A DNA stretch of 60,198 bases, from contig JAUJNC010000008.1 of NCBI GenBank assembly GCA_030446525.1, positions 1 through 60,198 on the forward strand, read 5' to 3'. Within the stretch, counting starts at the first letter, position 1. Each line of letters opens with the position of its first letter. Origin of the DNA: Armatimonadaceae bacterium. GTDB taxonomy: Bacteria; Armatimonadota; Armatimonadia; Armatimonadales; Armatimonadaceae. The translations under genes were made by a program, and so were the position numbers. The notes below the pieces were generated by a model. It made no database searches. It saw nothing but the letters and a program-made list of their open reading frames with translations, and was not told where the DNA came from. Below are positions 49,256 through 58,145 of the stretch, piece by piece.

Positions 49256-49747
49256 CTATTCTTGTTGCTCCGAAGACAGTTCTCGAAGAAAAGCTGCCGG
49301 GTCAAGGATGGTGAGATCCGGGAACTTTCGCCCGAACTCCTTCCCGTCTGGGCGCTTCTCGTCCATCAGGTCCAAAAGGTCTCTATCACGGCTGACCAGA
49401 TACTGCGCTTCCGCCTGTATAGCGAGATTAAGGTACTTCTCGTCTTTCGGGTCACGCACATGGGGAAACTGCTTCGACACTTCGGCAACGAAGGTCGCTG
49501 CACTCAGCAACTCTTGCAACAGCATTTCTACGCTGTTCGGTGTCAGAGCCGGAAATGTTCGTTGCAGCTTCGGGCGGTTAAGAACCTCACGTATTTCTGC
49601 AACCACTTCAGGGCTGAGGCACAATTCGATAAACCCGTTCTCCACAAGCTTCAGGCAGGCGCCGGCAGGGCTTGTCTCTCGCGCCGCTCCTTGCAAGAAG
49701 ATCATGCAGTCGAGTACGACGCGCGGTAGCCTATCGCCTGTGCTCAC
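49256..49747 (-). CDS. PIN-domain toxin (COG1569-like)
   Basis: 163 residues. Ribonuclease-fold toxin with VVLDCMIFLQ (first catalytic Asp), ELCLSPEVVAEIREVLNRPK, VRDPKDEKYLNLAIQAEAQY and LVSRDRDLLDL (acidic cluster), matching the 'putative toxin-antitoxin system toxin component, PIN family'. The GTG start directly abuts the TAA of the antitoxin gene (TAAGTG), so translation is coupled. On the minus strand a small CCCC-GTTCT-GGGG hairpin followed by TATTCT lies downstream and might terminate the pair. Likely target is RNA; not shown here. Confidence 0.8.
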   Translation of the reverse strand: MSTGDRLPRVVLDCMIFLQGAARETSPAGACLKLVENGFIELCLSPEVVAEIREVLNRPKLQRTFPALTPNSVEMLLQELLSAATFVAEVSKQFPHVRDPKDEKYLNLAIQAEAQYLVSRDRDLLDLMDEKRPDGKEFGRKFPDLTILDPAAFLRELSSEQQE

Positions 49748-50014
49748 TTAAGCCTTGGCCTGCTTCTCGCGGTACACCTCCTCGCGAGCCTCCTCGAAAA
49801 GCGTGTCAAGCTCCTCGTCGGTGATGCCACCTTCTTCTACCTGGCGTCGGAACGGGGCAAGAACTTCGCTCAGTGTCGGAGTGGTCTTAAGGTCCTTTGC
49901 GATAAGCTTACGGACGTAGGCGGCTCGGTCGCCGCCTCGTTCACGGATTCGGTCGTCAAGCTGCTTCAGCAACTCGTCCGGGATTCCCGTAACTTCAATC
50001 GTGTGGGTCGGCAT
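49748..50014 (-). CDS. Ribbon-helix-helix-like antitoxin
   Basis: 88 residues, ATG at 50014. The N-terminus (HTIEVTGIPDELLKQLDDRI, GGDRAAYVRKLIAKDL) has the beta-strand plus two-helix arrangement of ribbon-helix-helix repressors, followed by an acidic C-terminal tail (GGITDEELDTLFEEAREEVY) of the kind that covers a PIN toxin. It is upstream of the toxin with no spacing, the usual type II order. It probably binds DNA in its own promoter region at about 50015-50080. Confidence 0.75.
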   Translation of the reverse strand: MPTHTIEVTGIPDELLKQLDDRIRERGGDRAAYVRKLIAKDLKTTPTLSEVLAPFRRQVEEGGITDEELDTLFEEAREEVYREKQAKA

Positions 50015-50067
50015 GGCTTCTCCATCCCTTTGAGGTGTTCGTCAAATACGGCTGTCACCTACTTCCC

Positions 50068-50076
50068 ATTGTAGCA
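50068..50076 (-). promoter_or_regulatory. Possible extended -10 promoter for the toxin-antitoxin pair
   Basis: On the minus strand TGCTACAAT, an extended -10 element (TG-N-TACAAT), lies 54 bases before the antitoxin ATG. No -35 match is seen at 17 bases, which extended -10 promoters can lack. The 67-base gap to the GH43 stop holds nothing else. Confidence 0.35.
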
Positions 50077-50081
50077 TACGA

Positions 50082-51092
50082 CTATGTCACTTTTTGCGCG
50101 GCCAGGGGCTGCGGATCGGTCGTGGGGCCGGCGCAACGGGGACGAACGTCGCCCGCGGGGCCGTCCGGGGTCCACCGGAGCGGGTCGAGGCACATGCGCC
50201 GCGCGGTGTGGTCCGGGTCCCAGGCGTGGTAGACGAGGAACTCCGTCTGCCCGTCCGGGCCCACGACGACGGAGTTGTGGCCGGGGCCGATCACCTTGCC
50301 TTCGATCCCGCGCAGGACGCTGGGCCCGCCGTGACTCCACTCGTCGCGGTACGGGCCCAGCACGTTGTCGGCCACGCCGTAGCTGACGCCGTAGTCAGGC
50401 GTTTTCCAGTTGCCGCCGCTGTAGAAGCAGTAGTAGAGGCCGTCGCGCTCCCACACGAACGGGCCTTCCACCGTGTGCCAGGCGTCCCACTGCCGGCCGT
50501 AGAGGGTGCGGTCGCGCTGGTAGACCTGCCAGTCGAGCGCGGCGCGCAGCACGGTCACGGGCGGCGCGGCGGGGGTCATCATGTCGTCCTCGAGCGGCAC
50601 GACGGCCGTGCCCGTCCCGACCCGCTCGCCCGTAAAGAAGTCCTTGGCGAAGAACAGGTACCACCGCCCGTCTTTGGGGTCGCGGAACGGGTGCGCGTCG
50701 ATGGTGAAATCCTCGTCCGGCAGCAGGACGCGGCCGGCGTCGGTGAACGGGCCTTCCGGACGGTCGGACGTGGCGACGCGCAGGCGGTGGTTTTCGTCCC
50801 CGCCTGCGCCCGCCGCCGAATAGTAAAGGTAGAACGTGCCGTCCCGCTCGGCGACCTCGGGCGCCCAGCAGGCGGCCATGTCGGCCTGCGGCCGCAGCGC
50901 GCCGGCGACCCACTCCCAGCGAGCGAAATCGGTCGAGCGCAGTACCGGGAAGAGGTTGCCGTCGGGCTGCTTGCCGGGGGCGGGCGGTCCGCCGGTCCCG
51001 TAGGCGTAGTACGCGCCCTTCCACCTCAGAACGAACGGATCGGCCAGGTAACCGGACCAGACCGGGTTTGTGTAGGTCAATTCGGTGCCCAT
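50082..51092 (-). CDS. Glycoside hydrolase family 43-like (five-bladed propeller)
   Basis: 336 residues from ATG 51092. Motifs of GH43: TNPVWSGYLADPFVLRWKGA with YYAYGTG (first catalytic Asp in ADPFV), AACWAPEVAERDGTFYLYYS, DFTIDAHPFRDPKDGRWYLF (pKa-modulating Asp), HTVEGPFVWERDGLYYCFYS (likely acid Glu in VEGPF) and IGPGHNSVVVGPDG. These are typical of arabinanase/xylosidase-like enzymes acting on L-arabinose or xylose side chains. No signal peptide is seen, so it is cytoplasmic or exported by another route. It follows a Gfo/Idh/MocA gene in the same direction; an in-frame opening through 51248 belongs to the tail of that gene. Confidence 0.85.
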   Translation of the reverse strand: MGTELTYTNPVWSGYLADPFVLRWKGAYYAYGTGGPPAPGKQPDGNLFPVLRSTDFARWEWVAGALRPQADMAACWAPEVAERDGTFYLYYSAAGAGGDENHRLRVATSDRPEGPFTDAGRVLLPDEDFTIDAHPFRDPKDGRWYLFFAKDFFTGERVGTGTAVVPLEDDMMTPAAPPVTVLRAALDWQVYQRDRTLYGRQWDAWHTVEGPFVWERDGLYYCFYSGGNWKTPDYGVSYGVADNVLGPYRDEWSHGGPSVLRGIEGKVIGPGHNSVVVGPDGQTEFLVYHAWDPDHTARRMCLDPLRWTPDGPAGDVRPRCAGPTTDPQPLAAQKVT

Positions 51093-51100
51093 CTGCCCGG

Positions 51101-52096
51101 TTAATTCATCTTCACCGGCGCGCCGTTCTGCGCCGCGGAACGCCACGCCGCCTCGGTCGAACTCGATAGTGCGCAGGCCGCAGATCGGCGGGGCCGCCAC
51201 CTCCGCTTCGCCCCGGATCGCCCGGATGAAGTTCTGGTCGATGTTCATGCCCTGCGGCAGGCTCTTCTTTTTCCAGCGGCTTGCGCTTGCCCTCGGCGTC
51301 GCAGAACTCCAGCTTGCCGTTGCGGTAGAAGAAGACGCCCCGTTCGCACCAGATCGTGATGTCCTCGTGCCACGTCGGCGCGTCGCCGACGACCGAGATG
51401 GTCCCCTGCGCGCCGCTCGTGAAGCGCATCGCCAGCGCGGAGTTGATGTCTACGGGCGTCCCCATGTTGTCCATGAAGGCCGACACCTCCGCGACCGTCA
51501 GACCCGTCACCCAGAGCAGGATGTCCAGCAGGTGCGACCCGGAGTCATTGATCTGCCCGCCGCCCGACAGCGCGAGGTCCTGCCGCCAGCTTCCCGCCGT
51601 CCCTTTTTTCCACCCCTGGCACTGCAGCGCGGAAATATAGGTAACGGCGCCCAGCGCGCCGGACGCGATCTCCTGCTTCATGTGCAGGAACGGGCCCTGG
51701 GCGTGCCGTTGATAGGCGAGCGCGAATACCCTGGGATATCCCTCCAGCCGCCCCAGGAGCGTGTGCGCCTCCTCCACCTTGCAGACCATGGGCTTTTCCA
51801 GCAGCACGTGCTTCTGGGCGCCGATCGCGTCCAAGGCCTGCTCGACGTGCAGCGTGTGCGGGGTCGCGATCTCGACGGCGTCCACGTCGGGCCGCCGCAG
51901 CAGGCTCGCGGTAGTCCTCGGTCACGTGGGCCCCGGCGAGGGCGGGGAACCGCTCCGTCGCCTTTTGTATCTGCTCGGGTTTGATGTCGCACAGGGCGAC
52001 GATCTCCACCCCTCGATGGGGAGCAGGCTGGTTGATATGATGGCGGGCGATCCCGCCGACGCCGATAAGGCCGATGCGCACCGGGTCGTTAGCCAT
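51101..52096 (-). CDS. Gfo/Idh/MocA family oxidoreductase (frame broken twice)
   Basis: About 330 residues. ATG at 52096 opens ANDPVRIGLIGVGGIARHHI (Rossmann GxGxxG) and GVEIVALCDI. A frame change near 51.9 kb leads to AVEIATPHTLHVEQALDAIG, VLLEKPMVCKVEEAHTLL (the EKP motif with catalytic Lys), SGGGQINDSGSHLLDILLWV (D-x-x-x-H substrate motif). A second break near 51.26 kb leads to MNIDQNFIRAIRGEAEVAAP and ICGLRTIEF, the usual C-terminal end; the tail needs a third slip to end APVKMN at 51101. Such NAD(P)-dependent enzymes oxidise sugars or cyclitols; next to GH43, a role in sugar catabolism is inferred. Confidence 0.82.
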
Positions 52097-52167
52097 GACG
52101 TGTGTTCCTTCGGGCCATGAATTTTTGGCGCAACCCGCCCGAGGCGGAAGCGGCGCGCCCGCTCCGT

Positions 52168-53553
52168 CTATTTGGGCACGGCGTGTCGAAAATCCTGCCT
52201 TCCGTTGCTGCGCTTCCTTACTTTCCGGCGCTTTCTTTTTGCGCCGGCGGGGCGGGTGACAACCTCCCGCCAAACGGCGCGGGTGGCCCAGAGAAACAAA
52301 ACGATATTGGCGAGGGCTGTCAGCGAGGCCAGTACGCTCCAATGAGTGAGTGTGTCAGGAGGCCCGCGGCGGCCGGGTTGGGGCTGTAGAGGACCAGAAT
52401 CTGGTTCAGGGCCGCCGTGACACTGATCCCGACAAACAGCGCAAAAAGGCGGGGCGATAGCGGGGCGATCAGCGCCAGGAGCGCCGCCGCGGGGGCGCTG
52501 TAGCGTTCGTGCATCTGGGTCGGCAGCAGGAAAAACGCGAACACGCTCATCGCCGCGGCCAGCACCAGAAGGCGGCGGCTTGGCCGACGCCACAGGCACG
52601 CCATCAGAAACAGCGTATACGCGGCGAAGGCGAGTATGCCGAGGTGCTTGTACGTGAGTGGGCCCAGCACGCAGGTCGCGTCGGGATAGGAACCCAGGCG
52701 CAGTGGCGGGACTTACGCACGCCGGCGTCGAAACGGTCCAGCAGGAACCACCCGTTGTAGGCGGTCGACGAGCGAAGCGGCACCGCATCGACGGCGCCCA
52801 GATACGCCGTCCTCATCGCTTTCGCGCCGCCACCCAGCACGTGCGGCAGCGCCACCAGGCCGAGCACGGCCAAACCCGCCATGCTTCCGGCGGCCACCCC
52901 TCTGGCGCCGTGCCGTCGCCCACGTACGCGAGCAGCACGGACGCGATGACGACGGCCTGCGGCTTGATCGAAAGTCCCCAGCCTAGCGCCGCCCCCGCCA
53001 GGCCCGGCCGATCATTGAGCAAGGCAACCACCGCCGCTACCATGGCCAGCGACAGGAGCGTGTCGAACTGCCCCACAGCGCCGCGTTGACGAACAGCGGC
53101 GGGCAGAGCGCGTACAGGACGGCGGCGGTGCGGGCGCATTTTCGCCCAACGGCCGCCGCAGCCGCAGGCAAAGGAATACGCCCGCCAGATGCGCCAGCAG
53201 GTTGGGTAACTTGATGAGCGCGACCATCAGCGTGCCGGCCAAACGGACGCCCAGGAGCCGGCGCAGGCCTTCGGCGAGGGTTAGAAGGTAAGCGACAAAG
53301 GGCGGATAGTAATAGGTGACAACATTGCCCTCCAGGTCGTAAAACGTTGTGCGGTAAATTTCCCAGGGTCTCGTTCCGGAGGAGGCGTACGCCCAGGGCC
53401 GGAAGTGCTCGACCATGTCATGGTAGTGGTAGGTATAGGGGGCCACCATCAAGCCAAGGCAGAACACGGTTATAGCCAGCCGATACGGGTTGACGGCGGA
53501 TAAGCGACCCCATGCTCCCGGAAGCCGCGAAGACCAGCCGGTGAAACGGACAT
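52168..53553 (-). CDS. Polytopic membrane glycosyltransferase (GT87/GT39-like), frame broken
   Basis: About 460 residues in several frames (breaks near 53.48, 53.14, 52.9, 52.67 and 52.33 kb). Pieces in order: YRLAITVFCLGLMVAPYTYH and YHDMVEHFRPWA (first TM helix and an acidic periplasmic loop), YYYPPFVAYLLTLAEGL, AVGQFDTLLSLAMVAAVVAL, LGWGLSIKPQAVVIASVLLA (helix with the KPQ motif common to GT87), AGLAVLGLVALPHVLGG, AYNGWFLLDR, FAAYTLFLMACLWRR, MSVFAFFLLPTQMHERY (characteristic MHERY motif) and FVGISVTAALNQILVLY. The MHERY and KPQ motifs fit GT-C enzymes using polyprenyl-phosphate sugars. The start at 53553 is provisional. It is upstream of the Gfo/Idh gene and downstream of kdsA in the minus-strand array. 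Confidence 0.65.
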
Positions 53554-53564
53554 TCTACATCCTT

Positions 53565-54401
53565 CTAAGGGACTCCCTCGCGCGCCTGCTCGATGGCCTT
53601 GAGAGTGCGCAGGAGCGCCGGCAGGTCGGCGAGGGGGAGCATGGTGGCGGCGTCGGAAAGGGCGCGGGGTGGGTCCGGGTGGACTCCAGGAACAGGGCGT
53701 CCACGCCCACGGCGACGGCGGCGCGGGCCAGGGGGGACGAACTCGCGCTGGCCGCCCGACGACGCGCCCTGCCCGCCCGGCTGCTGGACCGCGTGGGTGG
53801 CGTCGAAGACCACAGGGCAGCCGCAAGCCTGGGCCATCTGGGGCAGGGCGCGGAAGTCGACGACCAGGGTGTTGTAGCCGAACGAGACGCCGCGCTCGGT
53901 GACCAGGACGCGCCCGTTGCCGGTGTCGGTTATCTTGCGCACGGCGTGGGCCATGTCCCAGGGGGCGAGGAACTGCCCCTTCTTGATGTTCACCGCCCGG
54001 CCCGTCTCGCCGGCGGCGAGCAACAGGTCAGTCTGCCGGGACAGAAAGGCGGGGATCTGCAGAACGTCCACGGCGCGGGCGGCGGGCGCGCACTGGTCCG
54101 CGTCGTGGACGTCGGTCAAAACGGGCACGCCGAACTCTTCGCGGATGCCGGCCAGTATCTCCAGGCCGGCATGGAGGCCCTGCCCCCGGAACGAGCCGCC
54201 GGACGTGCGGTTGGCTTTGTCGAAGGAAGCCTTGAAGATGTAGGGGATGCCGAGTGCCGCGCACGCTTCCCTGGCCGCGCCGGCCACCTCGCGGCACAGG
54301 TCGCGGCTTTCGATGACGCACGGCCCGGCGATGAGGGCGAAGGGCTTCCCGCCCCCCACGGCGACTCCGGGACCTATCTCCACGGTTTTCGTCTGGGTCA
54401 T
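53565..54401 (-). CDS. kdsA: 3-deoxy-D-manno-octulosonate-8-phosphate synthase
   Basis: Condenses arabinose-5-P with phosphoenolpyruvate to Kdo-8-P, needed for LPS. 278 residues from ATG 54401. Motifs: FALIAGPCVIES, YIFKASFDKANRTSGGSFRG, PVLTDVHD, DVLQIPAFLSRQTDLL, NIKKGQFLAPWDM and VFDATHAVQQPGGQG. Cys in AGPC places it with the metal-dependent class II enzymes (Asn in the E. coli class). Between about 53682 and 53740 some 17 residues read as GPRRRRRGRGRPVPG where another frame gives LARAAVAVGVDALFLE, so two compensating single-base indels are present. It overlaps kdsB by 4 bases. Confidence 0.93.
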   Translation of the reverse strand: MTQTKTVEIGPGVAVGGGKPFALIAGPCVIESRDLCREVAGAAREACAALGIPYIFKASFDKANRTSGGSFRGQGLHAGLEILAGIREEFGVPVLTDVHDADQCAPAARAVDVLQIPAFLSRQTDLLLAAGETGRAVNIKKGQFLAPWDMAHAVRKITDTGNGRVLVTERGVSFGYNTLVVDFRALPQMAQACGCPVVFDATHAVQQPGGQGASSGGQREFVPPGPRRRRRGRGRPVPGVHPDPPRALSDAATMLPLADLPALLRTLKAIEQAREGVP

Positions 54402-55150
54402 GGTGTCTGTTCCTGATGGGTGGCGATGATCCGGCGGACGCGCTCCAGGTCTTCGGGCGTGTCCACGGACTCGGGCGCGCGGGAGGCGGCGGCCATCCGG
54501 ATCCGGTGGCCGTGTTCCAGCACGCGCAGCTGCTCCAGGGACTCGGCGCGCTCCAGCGGTGTGGGCGGCAGCGTCGCGAGCAGGGCGAGGAAATCGCGGC
54601 GGTAGGCGTACAGGCCGACGTGCTGCCGCGGGGTGTACGGCGCGTCCGGGTCCCGGCGGTATGGCAGGGGCGAGCGCGAGAAGTACAGGGCGTAGCCTTG
54701 CAGGTCGGTCACGACCTTCACCACGTTCGGGTCCGACTCGCGCCCTTCCGGGAGCGGGCACATCAAAGACGCCATCCCCAGGTGGGGGTCGGCGAGAAGA
54801 AGTTCCGCCGCCGCATCCACCGTCGTAGGGTCGAGCAGCGGCTCGTCGCCCTGCACGTTCACGACATGGGTGACGTCGGGCGGCAGCCCGGCGGCGGCCT
54901 CGGCCACGCGGTCGGTCCCCGTGCGGTGCGCCGGCGAGGTGAGCACGGCCTGACCCCCGAACGCCCGCACCGCCTCAAGGACTGCCACGTCCGGCGTCGC
55001 CACTACCACGTCCCCCAGACTTGCGGCCTGCCGGGCGCGCTCATAGACCCACTGGATCATCGGCTTGCCCGCGAGCGGGGCCAGCGGCTTGTCCGGCAGG
55101 CGCGTCGCCGCCAAGCGCGCGGGCAGGATGGCGACCGCTTTAGTTTTCAA
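54398..55150 (-). CDS. kdsB: 3-deoxy-manno-octulosonate cytidylyltransferase
   Basis: Activates Kdo as CMP-Kdo. 250 residues. Motifs: AVAILPARLAATRLPDKPLA (nucleotide-binding R-x-x-S/A-T-R-L), GKPMIQWVYERA, HRTGTDRVAEAA, VVNVQGDEPLLDP (metal Asp), YALYFSRSPLPYRR and HVGLYAYRRDFL. Complete in one frame. The ATG overlaps the end of the upstream GT9 gene by 11 bases and its stop overlaps the kdsA start, so GT9-kdsB-kdsA is one coupled unit. Confidence 0.95.
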   Translation of the reverse strand: MKTKAVAILPARLAATRLPDKPLAPLAGKPMIQWVYERARQAASLGDVVVATPDVAVLEAVRAFGGQAVLTSPAHRTGTDRVAEAAAGLPPDVTHVVNVQGDEPLLDPTTVDAAAELLLADPHLGMASLMCPLPEGRESDPNVVKVVTDLQGYALYFSRSPLPYRRDPDAPYTPRQHVGLYAYRRDFLALLATLPPTPLERAESLEQLRVLEHGHRIRMAAASRAPESVDTPEDLERVRRIIATHQEQTP

Positions 55151-56393
55151 CGGCGCTCCTTTGCGCGCCCCTGTCCCGGCAGGCGATCGGCTCGGCCTCC
55201 CCTTCGACGCCGCTGCCGCCGTTCAGGAGATGCCGCGCCGCTTCGAAGACGTGTTCGACCGTGAGCAGGCGCATGCACAGCATGTGGTCTTCGCCGGTCA
55301 GGGGGCAGCGTTTCTGCTCGCAGGGGCTGCAGGGCAGGGGGTGCACCAGGGGAAGGCCGCGCCCCCCTCGCGGGGCGCGCCCGGCAACGGGGGTCGGGCC
55401 GAACAAAGCGAGGAAGGGGGCGCCGACCGCGCCCGCGGCGTGCATCGGCCCGGTATCGCCCGTGATCAGCAGCGCGGCCCGGTCGAGAAGGACCCCCAGC
55501 TGCCGGAACGTGGTTTCCCCGGCCGCGATGATCGGCCGTGTCTGCATCCCGGCTGCTATCGCCTCCATCACCGGGCGGTCCAGGACGCCCCCGATCAGGA
55601 CGATACGGCATCCCTCCTGGCGGTCCAGGAGATCCCCGATCCGCGCGTACCGGTCCGCGGGCCAGCAGCGCGACGGCCAGGTCGTCGTGGGCGCCAGCAC
55701 GACGAAGCGGTCCGCGGGCGAAAGGCGGTGCTTCGCGAGAAAGGCGTCCATGGAGGCGCAATCCTCGCCCGTGTATCCCAGGGTCATGCGTTTGTCCGCC
55801 GGCTCCGGCAGATGGAGGGCGCGCAGCGGCAGGAGGTATTGATCGGTCCGGTGCACGGGCAGATCGGCATGCGTGTACGCCGTCGTGTACAGGCGGGCGC
55901 GGGCGCTGGTGCGCGGGGTCAGGTCATGTTCCCGGAACGTGTCGAACACGCCGATCGAAGCGGGCGCGCGGGCGCCCTTCACCAGGAGCGGCCAGTACTC
56001 CGCATCCAGCGAGATGAAAACGTCATAGCGGCGGTCCCGGAGCTGCCGCCACAAGGCAAGGACGCGGGTCAGCCAGAGCGGGTAAAGGCCGCGCCGCGCC
56101 ATTCGCTTCCAGTACATGCCGTCCCAGATCAGCAGGGCGTCGACGAACGGGTTGGCTTCGATCGTTTCGCGCACCGGGCGTTCCGCCACACAGGTGATAT
56201 AGGCGTCGGGATAGGCGGCGCGCAGCGCGGCGAGCAGCGGCGTGGCCATCAGTATGTCGCCGTGCGCCATGCGCGGCATGATCAGGATGCGCCGCGATGC
56301 CGATCCTTCCCCGACAGGACAGCGCCGCAGGGGCAGGTTGCAGGGCGGGAGCGGCGCGGCAAAGTGTGGATGCTTTCCTAAAGACCAGTGCAT
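55140..56393 (-). CDS. Family 9 glycosyltransferase (heptosyltransferase-like) 1
   Basis: 417 residues, ATG 56393 with AAGGGAGA upstream. A basic N-terminal tail precedes [20 protein letters not shown] (the R-x-G-x-G-D-x-L-x-x-T-P type N-domain motif, here A-H-G-D). The C-domain has DRFVVLAPTTTWPSRCWPAD, IVLIGGVLDRPVMEAI, LLITGDTGPMHAAGAVGAPF (nucleotide-sugar D-T-G-P-M-H) and LALFGPT. A four-Cys segment (PCSPCEQKRCPLTGEDHMLC) near residue 370 is common in GT9. It probably adds heptose or a related sugar to the LPS core. The neighbouring GT9 gene 2 is a clear paralogue (see findings). Confidence 0.88.
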   Translation of the reverse strand: MHWSLGKHPHFAAPLPPCNLPLRRCPVGEGSASRRILIMPRMAHGDILMATPLLAALRAAYPDAYITCVAERPVRETIEANPFVDALLIWDGMYWKRMARRGLYPLWLTRVLALWRQLRDRRYDVFISLDAEYWPLLVKGARAPASIGVFDTFREHDLTPRTSARARLYTTAYTHADLPVHRTDQYLLPLRALHLPEPADKRMTLGYTGEDCASMDAFLAKHRLSPADRFVVLAPTTTWPSRCWPADRYARIGDLLDRQEGCRIVLIGGVLDRPVMEAIAAGMQTRPIIAAGETTFRQLGVLLDRAALLITGDTGPMHAAGAVGAPFLALFGPTPVAGRAPRGGRGLPLVHPLPCSPCEQKRCPLTGEDHMLCMRLLTVEHVFEAARHLLNGGSGVEGEAEPIACRDRGAQRSAVEN

Positions 56394-56411
56394 CGTGCTG
56401 TCTCCCTTCTA

Positions 56412-57642
56412 CTATTGTACCGTGTTCCCCGCGTACGGGCGCGGCGCTTGGAGCAGACTCTGGGCCGCGGCGTAGACCTCGTCCACCTGGAGCAAGCGCA
56501 TGCACAGCAGGTGGTCTTCTCCCGTTCGGGCGCACCGGCGCCGGTCGCAGGGGCCGCAGGGCACCGCATGCGCCAGACAAAGGCCGCGCCCCCCCGCCGG
56601 CGCGCGGGCGGCGACGGGCGTCGGGCCGAACAGGGCGACATACGGCGTGCCGAGCGCCCCGGCCACGTGCATCGGCCCCGTGTCGCCGCTGACCAGCAGC
56701 GCCGCGCGGTCGAGCAGGGCGGCCATCTGCCGGAAGCCGAACGCCCCGGCGGCCAGCACGGGCCGCGACCGCATCTGCGCCGCGACCGTTTCCAGAATCT
56801 CGCGGTCGCCCGCGCCGCCGAGCAGCACCACCGGGCAGTCTTCCCGGCACGCCAGCCTGTCGCCGAGCTGCGCGAAGCGCTCCGGCGGCCAGCAGCGTGT
56901 CGCCCAGCCCGCGGCCGGCGCGAGGACGGCGAACCGATCCCCCGGCCCCAGCCCATAGCCCGCGAGGAACTCGTCGCGCCGCGCCCGGTCTTCCTCGGTA
57001 TAGCCGATGGTCATCTGTTTGCCGGCCGGCTCCGGCAGGCCGAGGGCGCGCAGGGGGAGCAGGTACTGATCCACTCGGTGCGCCGGCAGGTCCGCGTGCG
57101 TGTACACGTGGGTGTACAGGCGGGTGCGGCGGCTGGTGCCGCGGCTGCCGTGATAGGCCCGGAACGTGTCGAACACGCCGACGCGCGCGGGGGCGCCCAC
57201 CCCGCGCGCCAGGATCGGCCAATCCTCGGGCTGCAGCGAAAGGAACACATCGAAGCGCCGTTCCCGGAGCATCCGCCACAGCCGCAGCACGCGCGGCAGC
57301 CACAGCGGGTACAGCCCGCGCCGCGTCATGTTCTTCCAGTAGAACGTGTCCCACAAAAGCAGCGCGTCGACGTACGGGCTGGCGTCGAGCCCCACGCGCA
57401 CGGCGAGCTCCCCGAGCATGGTGATATGTGCGTGGGGCCACCCGGCGCGCGCGCAGGCCGGCCAGCAGGGGCGTCGCCATCAGGATGTCGCCGTGGGCCA
57501 CGGTGCGCGTGATCAGGATGCGCGGCCCCGCGTCTTCCCTGCCGGCGGCGCTGTCCCCGCCGCGCTGCCGCCGCACCGGCACGTTGGCGGGTGTAAGCGG
57601 GGGGGCGAACTCGGGGAAGCGGAGCGGTGCGGGGCTGTTCAT
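56412..57642 (-). CDS. Family 9 glycosyltransferase (heptosyltransferase-like) 2 (one frame break)
   Basis: About 410 residues. ATG 57642 overlaps the hldE-C stop (ATGA). The N-terminal piece ([26 protein letters not shown]) shifts frame near 57.44 kb into [109 protein letters not shown] and a C-x2-C...C...C segment ([20 protein letters not shown]). Catalytic regions are complete. The next gene (GT9 1) has the same layout and long identical stretches, so this is a tandem duplication. Confidence 0.85.
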
Positions 57643-58145
57643 GGCTCGGGCCGCCTTGACAGGGGGGCGGTTTGCGCCCCCGAAGCGAGCTGTTCCACCA
57701 GCCGCGTGGTCGAGCGGCCCGGCACGAGCGGCAGGATCACGACCTCGCCGCCCAGGGCGCGCACGAGCGGCGTTTCCGGCAAGGCGTCCGGGCGGGCGTA
57801 GTCGCCGCCCTTGGCGTGGACATGCGGGCGCACCGCCCGCAGCAGCTCCTCCGGCGTATCCTCGGCGAAGATGCAGACCGCGTCCACGCAACGGAGCGCC
57901 GCCAGCACCTCGGCGCGCTCGTCCTCCCCGTTGATCGGCCGCGCGGGACCCTTGAGCCTCCGCACCGACGCGTCGGCGTTCACCCCCACCAGCAGCACGT
58001 CGCCCAGCGCGCGCGCCGCCTGCAGGTACCGGACGTGCCCGACGTGGAGGATGTCGAAGACCCCGTTGGTGAAGACGACGCGCCGCCCCTCGTCGCGCAG
58101 CCGGGCCGCCCGCGCCGCCATCGCCTCGCGCGTCGGCAAAACCAT
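57639..58145 (-). CDS. D-glycero-beta-D-manno-heptose 1-phosphate adenylyltransferase (HldE C-terminal type)
   Basis: 168 residues, a stand-alone version of the C-terminal half of HldE/RfaE (also called RfaE2/HldC). Motifs: [20 protein letters not shown] (the HxGH nucleotidyltransferase signature), [49 protein letters not shown] and [15 protein letters not shown]. It makes ADP-heptose from ATP and heptose-1-P; the kinase partner is not in the window. ATG 58145 is chosen because the motif starts soon after; a longer in-frame opening runs into the C/G-run repeat. It overlaps the start of GT9 2 and shares one base (TGATG) with the end of GT9 3. Confidence 0.93.
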   Translation of the reverse strand: MVLPTREAMAARAARLRDEGRRVVFTNGVFDILHVGHVRYLQAARALGDVLLVGVNADASVRRLKGPARPINGEDERAEVLAALRCVDAVCIFAEDTPEELLRAVRPHVHAKGGDYARPDALPETPLVRALGGEVVILPLVPGRSTTRLVEQLASGAQTAPLSRRPEP

